This document shows, in pieces, positions 33,567-44,990 of a stretch of DNA of 64,000 nucleotides. Numbering within the stretch: the first letter of the stretch is position 1; every line of letters begins with the position of its first letter. Made by a program: the position numbers and the translations under genes. Where the stretch lies: NCBI GenBank assembly GCA_002270565.1, contig NQMI01000140.1:1-64000 (forward strand), written 5' to 3'. The DNA comes from Stenocarpella maydis. Lineage: Eukaryota > Ascomycota > Sordariomycetes > Diaporthales > Diaporthaceae. The notes under the pieces are model-generated. The model was not told the origin of the DNA, did no database searches, and saw only the letters and a program-made list of their open reading frames with translations.

Positions 33567-35403
33567 GTTCGCGTGTGTGGCCAACGGTCGACTTCGAAAT
33601 CACGAGTATGCTGGGAGGGCGGCTTCGAGAGCTTGCTGTGAAGAGCAATGGTCCAGCTGGCGGTCCGATTGTCCAACCTTGCCTTGGCAGTGATGCAGAC
33701 GAAGCGATGATTCACGGTCGGGGTCGGTGGGTTATCCAAGGGTCCAGATAATGTCTGCAGAGGGCGCTGTCCAGTGGATGCGATGGCGGCAGCAGAAAGA
33801 CCTGGTGTGAGTTGGGTATCGGGGTAGTCAAAAAAGGAGCGGCTGTGGTGAGGCTAGAGAGGCGAGAGGCGTAATGATTCACAAGAGGCGATCGTATGGA
33901 TGCAAATGCCTGGGTGAGAGCCAGGTCCCGTCCGAGACACTGGAATAAGAAAGAAAAGAGCCCGGTTCCAGAAATTTGATTTCGATTCCACGTTGGCCCC
34001 CCCCCAAATTTGCGAGAGCCCGTGTGTTGAGATGGGTCCTCGCCGCTGACACTTGCAAGCAGGTGCAGATGGGATGGAGAGTGGGGGCGGAGCAGAGCAG
34101 AGCAGAGCAACAGAAAACAAGAATAGGGGGGGTAAAGGGTAAAGAGGAAGGGGCCAGACTGGGTGAGAGTAATAAACGGCGGGAGGGTGGTAAATAGGAG
34201 GAGGCGATCACACACACGACATTCAACGCAAGGTGAGGCGACGGAGGGACCCTGGTCGACCCCGACATGGGATGGGGGGCGAGGCGAGAAAGAGCACAAG
34301 AACCCCAAGCTCAGAATTCAGCAGCGCAGCAGAGCAGCAGAGGCAGAGGGGTCTCTTCGACATGGCCCGAGACCATGAATCAATTACAGGAGCCCCACGT
34401 CGGCTGGGACAGGAAACCGTTGGCAAAGGCTGTTGTGGAAGATTGGAAGCAGGGAGCGCGGGATACGGCCAAGGGCCAGGTACCGTAATTTGCGCACTGT
34501 GGGTCCGTCCCCCCCTCAAAACGGAGGCCGCAGAGATATGGAGCGCGGGCTATGTTAGTGCATGCAGATGTGGAGTGCAGATGGCAACATTGAAAGTGCA
34601 AACATGCATCTTCGCCCCGCTCTCCATCGTGCCGGCAGAGTGCATGCACAGATGCAGTAGTCACTTCATAGTCGCAAAGTCAAAAAAAAAAAAAAAAACA
34701 GGACAAGTCTGTCCGGTTGGTCAACTGTTCCTACGTTCCTACAGCACAGAGCCAACTGTGATACAGTGCTCCCCGTCTCAATAACTGTAGGGGGTTCTCT
34801 TGGTGATTAGACTCGGACTCTGAATACAACAGTATCATGCGGAACGGTCCTGGCGGTACGGGAGCCTGAGGGCAGCAAGTCGTGCGATTGCTGCTATGGA
34901 CATGGACGACAATATGATCGGACTTGTATGCTGCGCCGGGTGCTGATCGTTCCACCGACTAGCTAGCCAGCTGCCAGACATCCCGCCAGCTGCCGAGGAT
35001 ATATACCTGCAACCAGCCAGGTAGTTGATTCAGAGGGTGTGATGGGGCGGCGACACATGCCTGGACGGAGCGAACGGAGCTCGCAGCGTGCATCCGCGAG
35101 GTCGCTTGATGGGCCGGGCTGAGGGGCTCGTGCCACCTTGTCTACTTGTTGACGACGTAGATGCCAGGTCCAACACGTATGTATGCAGTGTGTTCGCACA
35201 TGTTGATATTTGAGCGAGGGTTGGTTTCCATCACACACTCTCGGGACATATCACCGCTTCTGGGGTGCATGTGCGTGCTCGCGCACGCGTGTGTGTGGCT
35301 CGTCTGTGTCTCCTATCTGCAGCGGCATATCTATCATCCGCGGTAGACCGTCCTGACTATCTATTCATATGTATCCATATCTACCCAAAAACCATGGAAT
35401 GAA

Positions 35404-35447
35404 TGCTGCTGCTGCTGCTGCGGCGGCGGCGGCGGCGGCGGTTGCTG
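35404..35447. repeat. (CTG)n(CGG)n compound microsatellite
   Basis: Six CTG/GCT units run into about eight CGG units. It lies in the gene desert and no reading frame with motifs uses it. Confidence 0.85.
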
Positions 35448-35960
35448 TTATGCCTGGTGACGATACGGGAGGGGCTCTGGGGAAATTAACAGACCAGTTG
35501 ACCAGGACGGGATGGCGGCCGGAAACGGTGGTGTAGAAACAGAGAGACGGTCATGAACCCGTCCAGGGTCCTGCGAGGTGTGGCCCTGGCTCTTTTTCCC
35601 CTGGATCGCAGGATCGCTGCTGCAGGCCATGGGGATGGAGTCCGCAACGGGCCTAGGCGTGCGAGCCAACGCAAGGGGCTCCATGTCGATTCTTTCCCAG
35701 TTGCAGCAGCCTCAATCTTGCGCAATCAGGTACGCACCCACGCACCCTCTCCACCTCTCCACTCTCGCCGACGCAGTGCCCGACGCAGTGCCGCACGGCG
35801 GTACAGTACGAGGTGCGAGGTGCGTGATCCTCTTTCTGCGGTCTGCATAACGATATCGTCAGCGACATCATCAACCCCAGGATATCTAGCCCCCCCACAG
35901 TTCTTGTTATCGGTACACTACGCCGTACACCACAGTAACCCAGGTTTCTGTCCGTGTCTG

Positions 35961-35983
35961 GCCAGCCAGCCAGCCAGCCAGCC
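35961..35983. repeat. (CCAG)n microsatellite
   Basis: Five to six tandem CCAG units. The complementary repeat type (CTGG)n recurs at 47021-47046. Confidence 0.85.
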
Positions 35984-38900
35984 ACCAAGACTGGGTTGCG
36001 ACCGATCTGCGGACAGCCATAACTTTAACTCGGTTGGGCCTGTCAGAGATCCGACTATGTTTAAACAGGAGTAGTTCGCCTCGTCCCCAATTCCTCCGTC
36101 CTGTCAATCATGGCAGGTGACACCTTCGACGTTACTATCACCGCCGAGTCATCTAGCCAGCTAGCCGCGTCCAGACAGTCTGGCAGTAACCTACAAAGAA
36201 AAACCGCTCAAAGGGCGGTAGCCCGTGAGCTGGTCCGCGTTGAAACACTCAACTGGTCCAAACATGCATGTCCAAGCACTAATCCTCTGTTGATCCTGAC
36301 ACGCCACAAGCAAGCCGTAACGTCGGGGGCGTCGCCCAACGCCTCTAGTCCGCCATACTCGGCTCCTGGATGGCTGGGCAGCCGGCTAGGCGGGGCGTGG
36401 GGAAAGGCGGTCCAGAGCTGGCTGTTCGTCTTATGGACCGGGAGTGCGGCTTAGACCGACCTCGTCAATGCTGGCCAGGGCCCACGTTGCTGACACTTGG
36501 AGAGTCGCACAGCCATCATCATCTCGTCTCTTCTCTGCCTTCCTCGTGGAAGCACAAGCTTCATCTCCCCGTGACGCTGCCGCTGCCCGACGCCCATGGG
36601 TCTCACGACGATTCAGGGCAACAAACGTGGCTTGGGCGCACAATTTACCTTTGACTGTGTCGCCGAACGTCGCCTCGCTTACAGTGCCTTGGCAACGTCA
36701 CGCGTTTCGAGGCAGGGAAGCCCGGATGATGGTATGTTGTATGCTGATACCCCGCCCCCCTCGAAGCGCAGCCGCTCGTCCAAAACACAGAGGCGGGGTG
36801 ATGTAGGTTATCCGGACTCCTCACAGGCGGTTGCTGCCTCTCCCTCCCAGCTCAGTGGAATGGAGCCGCGATGGTCCACTTGCCCAAACAAGTCTCTAGC
36901 GGCCGAGTTATCGCCGCTGTCCCATCTACACGGCGGCGTTATTCGCTGCTGCGCCAGCTGAGGCGTCGCGCTCTGACCTCATGCCATGATCCAGCCGCAA
37001 TTGTTCGTAATCCTGCGAGTCCACAAGTCGCCAAAGATTGGCGGTGCTTTGCTTTTCGAGTGCCGCTGAAGAATTGTGCTCATCTAACTTCATTCTGCGT
37101 CTCCTTTCTTTTGCAAGGAGATTCCAGGATGTCGAGCCAGCCCTGCTCCAGCCCCTCAAACCTTGGCTTGTGGCACAACCTCGACGTCTTCGCAGTAGAT
37201 CCCAAACAGGCATGGGCTAGGAGCAGATCATCATGGGCTTTCGCATCATGGCCCAGCTGTCCTTGAACACATCACTAGTCGATGGTGTGGGGAGGCCTAA
37301 GTACAGACGCGTCGATCAGGTTCGTGAGGATCCCATCACAGAAACACCTAAAATAGAGATGCATTGACAAACCAATGTGACGGTCTGGAAGGTGTGGAAG
37401 GGTCGGATGCGAGGCAGCAGTCTGAGCGCGGAGCGTGTCATGGCCTCGAACGCGCTACATCAGATGAGGCAGGGAAATGCTATCCACCACCATAACTCTA
37501 TGCCGTGCAGCATTTCTAATCTACGGACCGCTCGGCCGAAAATTGTCTGTCACAGATCCATCGGGCCGCGTCCAACGAGACCTTCGGAAAAACAACCTGA
37601 ATCCCGGTTCGATGGCTCGAAAAGGAGCTTCACCGTGACATATCACACCTTGACTGTGACGGTAGCTCGTACCAGCAACCTATATGAGGCCTGCTATACG
37701 TCTCTACCATCCTGCCAAGTAAGACTGCCTGGTTCTCCACCAAGTCGCCGCCTGGCGCAACCAATTCTCAAAATTCGCAAGTGATCAACACAGGTCACAG
37801 GTCGACCGCGGCAGTGGGCTCTTATCAGTCGCGCTCACAGCAGCCAGGAATGGGGTTCGGGAGATTGGGGTTGAGGCCCTTCGTGCATTCCCTCATGAGA
37901 TATCACGCATCCTGCACTGTAGATCCACCGCGAATCCACTGTGAGCTCGCTACCAGATCTATCCGTTGCCAAAATCCAGATGGGACGCAATAGCACAGCA
38001 GCAAAGCCCTCCACCACGGGCGCCGGACAGCCCGCGCTGCCGGTTTACCAAAGCAAGCAAACTCGCTGTGCCGAACGATCCTCCAGAAGGAGCAGTAGAC
38101 ATTTTGACAGCAACCTCAGCTGCTGGGGTTCAAGACACACTGTCTGACAGGGCAGTGCTCCACCGGCCTCATCACTGCCGCCCCGTCTGCCACGCGAGAC
38201 TGACTGACTGTCCGGCGCGCTGGCCTCGAGACATGCTGCTCTCACCAAACTGCTGCACAAAGCTTAGAGAGCCTCCGAGGGCCTCTTCCCACTGGTACGC
38301 AAACCGCCTTTTCCAGTCGATCAGAGTTCACGGGATCCTCGTCGTTCCTCATCATCGACACACCTCTCTGGCCAAATAGCCGAGACCACGAAGGAACAGA
38401 GTGCTCGTGCTCGTGGCCCCTCGCGTGCCATGGCTTGCATATCACGCATCGACACAGTGTGTCTACAGGATCCACAAGACCAGCACGGAGCGTATCCACC
38501 CCCAAGTACGCAGGCGCAAGGCGATCATCAGCTGGACTGCTCGCCCCATCACCTGCGAGGGATCCATTGCCCCAAGGCTTAGGCACACTTGCGTTTCAAA
38601 CAAATGCACTCGACAGAGTCATTCCGAGAGGGCGAGGCTCGGTCGACAACGAACCAGCCAATGCGAGTACCGATACGCGTCGCCAATGCGAGTCGCAATG
38701 CCCAGGCGCAGACAGGTACCCCAAAATCGGGCGAATAGTCTTTGAAGGGCCGGCACAGCTTCTGGAAGGAACTAAGACATCAAACGATAGTCCCGAGAAG
38801 GACTCGACCCGATCCTGCGGTTCCGCTTAGACCTCGTTCAGGTTTCCCGCCCTTCCCAGATGGCACTATTGACGCTATGTTCAAGGAGGGAGAGCCGTCG

Positions 38901-40259
38901 GCTGCAGGCGAAATGGCCAGAGGCGAAACGGACGAGACGGCATCGATCGCCGCGGAAGGGGAGCCCGACACACAGACCTCCCCTCCATCACAGAAGACGC
39001 AGTCAGGAGGGGAGGGAAAAGCGGACGTGTTTCCCCAATCTGCCTCGTCCCCATGCGACAGCCGGAAATTAATCCCCTGGCCCCTGCCTGCTCCCGATCA
39101 GTGCCCCTGCGCCGTGTCCCGGCAACTTTCCGATTAGCTTTCCGTCCCTTGAGGGGGCAGTCCCCCAACCACAGGCTGCAGGATGAACATGCTTGGCTGC
39201 TTACACATGACGAAGAGCGTCCAGTCACGTGCTGGGCTGTGAGTGCCGGCTGGCACGGACCTTTGCAATGCCACCCTGGCGTAACCGCCATGCCTGCCGG
39301 TCCGCTGGTGAGGCTCTCGGACATGCGTGCAAGTGCATCGACAGGCCTGAGGCGTGGTGGGAGGCTACGTCTCTGTCGTATGCTGCCTCTTTGTCACACA
39401 CTATTTGTCTTGTGCCGGCCTTGCTGGCAGAAAACAGGTTCCTAATAGCCCGAGATCCACGGACGGTGCCAGGTATGACGCCGGGGAGGGCGGTGGGGCT
39501 CTCCTACCCACCATATTCCCCGTTCTCAAGCCATGTTGTCCGGGAGCAACAAGGGGCAGACTTCCACGGGGTCAATATATATACACTAGTATACTAACAT
39601 TGGCTGAATATTTACGCTACTTTCCGTCGAGTCGACCCGACGTCTGACAAAAATTTCTACGCGGCACATACGCAGAGAAGTGCCTGGACACGTCTCCCCC
39701 GCCTCCTGGTCAGGATCCGGGATAGGCGCAGAGTTGTGCTCTGTGGGATGCCTCTTGGAGCAGGCAGCCTCTTCAAAGCCACCATCATCCTTATACCCCA
39801 CCGGAATCCAGGGGGTGGTCACTGACGCGGCTACCTGCGCGATGGACCCCAGCGAGTCGAGACACTCAGCCCTGGACATTTTGTTTCGAGCCAATTTCCC
39901 ACGAGGCTGGGAGTCCTACACTATATCTGAACCGTGGAGCCACGCCATTTAAGGTTGGTGGGAACGGTTCTCGCACTCCATGGTGTTTCGAGACTTGCTC
40001 AGCACTCTCCTCCCTCCCACGACGCAACCTACCCGCTGCGGTCGGATGCCGTGCCGCAGTGCCTTGGAGGGCTGTCGGGTCGTAGTTGGGTTCCCCTATT
40101 GCAACACAAGACAAAAGAGCTGGCGGGGGAGGGCCTCTCGGGCTCTCTTCTGATGTCGACCGATGGAAGGCACGGCCTACTCAACTCCGCCCCGCCACCC
40201 CGGCTGTGCGCGGACGATGGGACTCTCTCGATGTTGGACCAGCGCGGAGGAGTAGGTCT

Positions 40260-40461
40260 CGTGTGTGTGTGTGGGTGTGTGTGTCTCACGGTGTGGGTAG
40301 CTGGGTGGGTGTTCGGATGAACGCCTGTTCCCACAGCCAGTGGGCAAGCAACAAAAAGGTTTTGAGCGCGTCAATGCATCTGCCCACTTCTGTCTGTGAT
40401 TATTTCGCGTTCCATCCCGCTGTGCCGTGCACGTCTTTTGTGTGGGTGTGGGTGTGGGTGT
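40260..40461. repeat. GT-rich repeats: (TG)n and (TGTGGG)n
   Basis: A (TG)n run with GGG interruptions at 40260-40290, and four units of TGTGGG at 40440-40461. The hexamer is short, internal, and not the fungal telomere repeat TTAGGG. Confidence 0.75.
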
Positions 40462-43400
40462 GACGGCTCACGAGTCACATATCTTTGCTTCTGTGCGGGC
40501 GACCTGGCGGCAGGGACACGCGAGATGGTCTCACTTTCGTCTCTCGCCTGCCCACGGGTTTCCTCTGCGGCGCTGCGCGGTCAGGGGATATGCGCCGTAC
40601 AGTACCCGTGTGGGTGTTGTGCTTGTGGCGCCGAGCATGCGCATCCGTTCGTTCAGCATGTTGGTGATCTGGAACTACGCGCACCTGTGGGATCCTACAG
40701 CCTCCGCAGACGAGTCTCCCCCCCCCCCCAACAACAACAACAACACGGCAAGGTCTCTTGGACCTGCGCGTTTCTCGCCCTGGAGTCCGGGTGCAGAGGG
40801 CGATGTATCAGTAGACCGGTATGTCGAGTTCACCGTCGCCTGTGCGCTGCAGAAGCTATTCCTTCCTTTTAACAACTCTGGAAGTGGACTGCGAGCCTGA
40901 CGCGAACCGCCGTCTTCACCGACGCGTACTCTAGCATTACGGCGAGAAGATGACGCAGTCACATGAATTTGACCAAGCGGCTTGTGTAGACTAAGTGCTT
41001 TTGTTTGCCCAGTGCCATATCCGATGACACTGCGAGATGCTCAAAGGGAATGCTCCGGGAGCGAACGCATCCTGGAGTCTTTCGTTGCACTGAATTTTTT
41101 TTTTTTTTTCATGTGTATTCACTTTGCGCTGTCTCGCAATTGTCAACGCCTACACATTGGATAATCAACCTTTCGCATTACGTGCCTGGAAAGGTGAGGA
41201 TGGCTTCGACGCTGTGTTGGTGTCAAACTCGCGTCCACTGATGGGGGACCAGACTCGTGGCTCGATGGTGCGCTATTGGCTGGTCGATCTCAACTCGCAC
41301 ATTGTCAAGAGCACTGTCAAAGTCTGTCCTGGCCGTGCTTTCTTTCTTACCCTGTGTCCAGGTCTCCGCGAATATTTATTCAGAGATCAGGTTCATACGA
41401 GGCAAGGCGATGGAATCCCCCCCATCCATCACTTAGGTGTGTGCCCCGTCAAGTTGCGGTTGAGCGCAGCCCTTTCCGCCGACCTCATCTGGCATGTCTG
41501 CTGTCTGGTTAATCCAGTCAAAGAGTTAATTCTCTTTGCACATTTGGTTCCGGCCAGAGATTGCTGGGTTATTTGGTGATTTTCTCCTTTTCTGCCTGTC
41601 TGGCAGGTCTGGTTTCGATGCGCTGTATAGCTTGATCGTCAACGAGCTTCGAGGGCAAGTATTCCAGTACGTGGTTAGCCGCGTCCACAGTCGAAGACGC
41701 CGGAACAACCCCGACCTGGCGTTGGTTTTCTCCCTCAATATAATCTACCCAGAATAATACTCAAGTAGCTCTCCCATAATGTCGAACTGTTGGTCAGAAT
41801 GGCACGGGTGAGCCGACGGGAACAGCCATGCCGGGAAACTAGGTCTGTCGCTTACCAGGTGTTGCTCCAGGACAGCCCTGGCAGTTGAAAATCCTTCAAA
41901 CTGACTTAATGACTAACTGGGATACTTCGGGTCATGTGTACATACTCAAAAGGAGCACACTAGCCGAGTGCCTCTGGACTGGGCTGACTGAGGTACCAGC
42001 GTATTCCACGAGCCAGCTACTCAAACACACAAATATTTATTGACAATGAATACCCCATATCGTCGGCACTCGCCAAATCTATTGAATTATGGAGTAGGAT
42101 TGAGCTGTGAACCCAAGATCCCTTGACGGACCTAAGCCGCTGGATCGTTGGGGAGGTGAAGGGACCTCACGGCGGCCCTGCCATCCATACTCACGTCTGG
42201 CAGCAAGCACGGTGCCTACTTGGCGGAATGGAGAGACGTCTCCTGGGGAATACGGATTTAAATAAAAGAGATATCAGAAATGAGACCGGAGATTTGCACC
42301 CACGGGAACAGAGGGCACACAGATATATCGCCCCAACACCCACACTACCGCCCCGGGGCCACGAACACCCATGAACATAGTACTTATTTATTCTCACAAC
42401 ACCAACTCCAACTATATTTACATCTAATCATATTCACTCCCGGAATACGCGGTAGTCCAACAATATGACCACTTTGGAACACCCCAACCTGATACCACTG
42501 CCTCCTAGTAAATTAGTCGCAGGTGCGTGTGTGCGTAGATCAAGGAGGCGTGATACTCTCTTATGTACTATGGAATTATGCACGGGTTTGCTATACGTCT
42601 TCCCCAGTAAGCGCTACCAGGAGTGGAGAGACCCGGGCCGAAATTAAAAGGAATTGGAATGGGTAGAAAAGGGGCCAGAAGCGCAGATGGCATGTTGACG
42701 ATTTCACTCTCCCTGCGTAGCAGGGACTACATATTCCACTCGTATTCAGATGGATAATTCTGAGACAGTGATTTTAACCGCCTCACGAATAACCAAGAAC
42801 CCAGTCAGCTACCTAGGTAGTTGATGTTAACGCGTCTCAGATATCCGGAGATATTCCGCCGTCCGCCTTCCCCCACCAGAGGCGATATCATATATAAGGA
42901 CCGGTGAGAACACAGGTAGACCGCCTAAACACTTGAGGGAACACTTGATCACCTGCTGCCTTTCTCATGCAATATGTTCACCCACCTCATGAGTTCGCTT
43001 CACCAGCCCCAACCCACACATACACGCCACTCATCTTCACCTTGAACGTTCGTGTTCCTGGCCCATAACACGTACACACGCATAGTCCACCCAAACAAGG
43101 GCGCCGCACCAAAATAACTTGCTGCCCACCCGTCTCAAAACGCCCCATCCACTCCGGGATCTGACAAACACTCTCCCATAATGGTGTAATGGCACACGGG
43201 AGAGCCGATGAACCGAACCCTCCCCCCAGGGACCCCGTCCCCGCGTCCTTCAACTCCCTATACATGGCCCCCGCTCCAAGATAGCCCCATCGGAAAGTGC
43301 ATCATCCCTCCTCTAGTCATATACCTCGGAAGAGACATAGATACGAAAGGCATACCGCTCGCCCTTGTAGCATACCGTCGGCTGGTAGGGAATAAGCCCC

Positions 43401-43978
43401 AATCACCTTACCGGATCCCTGTTTCTTACCTCCAGATGACACCACCCTCAGCCTGTAGGGATTTGAGACTGCGATACAGGGTATTGCGACGTGCCCGGCA
43501 GCAAGGGCAGGATCACACTAGGTGAAATCAGAACGCCGTACCATCCGGGCCCCGGGCGTGGGTGCGAGACCACATGATGCACAGGCATAGGGAAGGTCCA
43601 CGATATCATAAGTTCCAGCCGTTGTGTCCACCAAGAAATCTATTAGCTATTTTGTAGAAACTCGGAACACCAGTATAACCGCGGAATCTCCATCAGCAGA
43701 AAAGACCACCGGCAACAGCAGCAGCGATGATAATAACACTGACCATCGATAAAGTCTTAGACATACGAACTGAATGACAGCCTTGTTCAAGAGCACGAAG
43801 ATATCAAGGGAGCCAGATTTTAGTCCACCCTGCAAAAGGCCATGAAGAGACGTAAAACGACAGTTGTGGTCTCCTAAGTAATAGAACAAGGTGAAATGCG
43901 AGAAAGAAAACAGGATGATGCGGTGGCGAGCGCACGAAACAGGGATTATCTTAGTGGCTCTTCATAGAATAGCCAGAA

Positions 43979-44242
43979 TCAGACGGTTTTGACGGTTTTG
44001 ACGGTTTTGACGGTGTCTTCGTCGGAGCTCGACGTCATCTTCAGCCTCGATGGCGTCTTCTTCTTCTTTCCGGCAGTCTTGGCCGTGGAAAAGCTGGAAC
44101 GGCGTGGCGACGTAGGTATCGAAGGACCCTGAGAGCCCTCAGCAGGGTGCTCGTGTACAGAGCTAGGGATGGCAACCACATTCCCGCTGCTCATGAGCGG
44201 ATAACGGTTGTTGGAGGCTGTGAAATAGGCCACAACACCTTC
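43979..44242 (-). other. Same-frame extension downstream of the perilipin TAG
   Basis: Directly after the perilipin stop (44243-44245) the same frame is open for 87 codons to a TGA at 43979. The text is hydrophilic, Ser/Thr/Lys-rich (PTSPRRSSFSTAKTAGKKKK) and ends with a VKT repeat from four 9-bp ACGGTTTTG units (43983-44014). It also repeats the perilipin C-terminal ASNN shortly after the stop. This could be a 3' UTR frame, an alternative C-terminus or a readthrough tail; a separate ORF from the ATG at 44194 (71 residues) is also possible. Family members usually end where the TAG is, so I favour 3' UTR, but weakly. Confidence 0.3.
43983..44014. repeat. Tandem 9-bp repeat (ACGGTTTTG, about 3.5 units)
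   Basis: Nearly perfect 9-bp tandem units located downstream of the perilipin stop. On the minus strand they encode repeated Val-Lys-Thr in the open extension frame. Confidence 0.85.
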
Positions 44243-44990
44243 CTAATTGTTGCTGGCCTTGTCCACAGCATTGTGAGCCTCCTCCTTCTTGGCGCTCAGA
44301 AAGTCACCAATGAACCTGACAGTCTCGCCGGTGAGGACGAGAGCAGTGGCGATGGCAGCCTTGCCGGTGGAAACCAAGGCAAAGCCGGAGTCATTTCCGC
44401 CGTTGGCCTTCTTGTACTCATTGGAGTAAGTGCTCAAGATATGGTCGCGTCCCTCGATGCCCTTGTGGTATGGGAGCAGGACGAGGCCCTTGGCATCGGT
44501 GTACAGCTCGTTGGTGGGCTTCTTGACGACAGGGAAGCGCTCATCGACCCTGGACAATGCCTTGTCGCCGAGGTCGTCTGCCTTCTTGACGTAGGGCTGG
44601 ACGTATTGGTAGGGGCCGTTGAAGTAGGGCACAATAGGCGCGGCAAAGGTCTTGTAGGCCGAGTCACCAAGCTGGATAGACTTTGCGCCGTAAGGGTTCG
44701 ACTTGAAGGTCTCAATGCCATCGTGGACAATGTGGTAATTGTAGAGGTGCTGGACTGGATCAGCTTGGGCTCTGCACGTGGGAGGACCGGCACAAAGAAG
44801 GCGGGCTTTATCTACAAGGCGGGCTCGGTGCGACGGGCTCGTGGAAACTGGTCTCTGGGGCTTTGATCCGAAGTTGGATTCCGCCGTGGTCGTGCAGTTG
44901 GGCGGCAGTGGGAGGCGAAGAAGAGGATGGTGGGCTTACCTTCAGGAATGAAGACCGCGGCACATCGCCATTAACCTGAGGTGCCGACAT
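44243..44990 (-). CDS. CAP20/perilipin-like lipid droplet protein
   Basis: Two exons, 44940-44990 and 44243-44749, give 185 residues, close to CAP20-type proteins (about 180). After a short N-terminus (SAPQVNGD) comes the family text LYNYHIVHDG, ETFKSNPYGAKSI, YQYVQPYVKKADDLGDKALSRVDE-type sequence, FPVVKKPTNELY and a C-terminal hydrophobic region (ALVSTGKAAIATALVLTGETVRFIG). In plant-pathogenic and insect-pathogenic ascomycetes this protein coats lipid droplets and supports appressorium function; the role here is inferred by homology. The 190-nt intron has GT-AG ends. The acceptor at 44750 was chosen because it alone continues the conserved frame. Start ATG 44990. Confidence 0.85.

Larger units (their letters stand above)
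33567..43978. other. 10.4-kb gene desert with normal base composition
   Basis: Between the DENN start and the 3' side of the perilipin gene I find no ORF with family motifs, no chain of exons and no RIP-like AT-rich DNA. The part next to 33566 is CT/GA-rich and probably the DENN promoter and 5' UTR. Dense short frames on both strands at 35.5-40.9 kb are low-complexity or Arg/Pro/Ser-rich and mutually overlapping, as expected for GC-balanced non-coding DNA. Several microsatellites lie here: CTG/CGG at 35404-35447, CCAG at 35961-35983, TG at 40260-40290 and TGTGGG at 40440-40461. Non-coding transcripts or very diverged small genes remain possible. Confidence 0.5.

Noticed and set aside
34223..34784. 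ORF of 183 codons upstream of the DENN gene
   Set aside because: No ATG fits the start, the composition is low-complexity, and competing frames of similar length exist on the other strand.
40440..40461. TGTGGG repeat as an internal telomere-like sequence
   Set aside because: Only four units, and the hexamer differs from the TTAGGG telomere repeat of filamentous ascomycetes.
40396..40962. Two overlapping plus-strand ORFs of about 157 codons
   Set aside because: Both depend on GT-rich repeat sequence, start without a convincing ATG and show no family resemblance.
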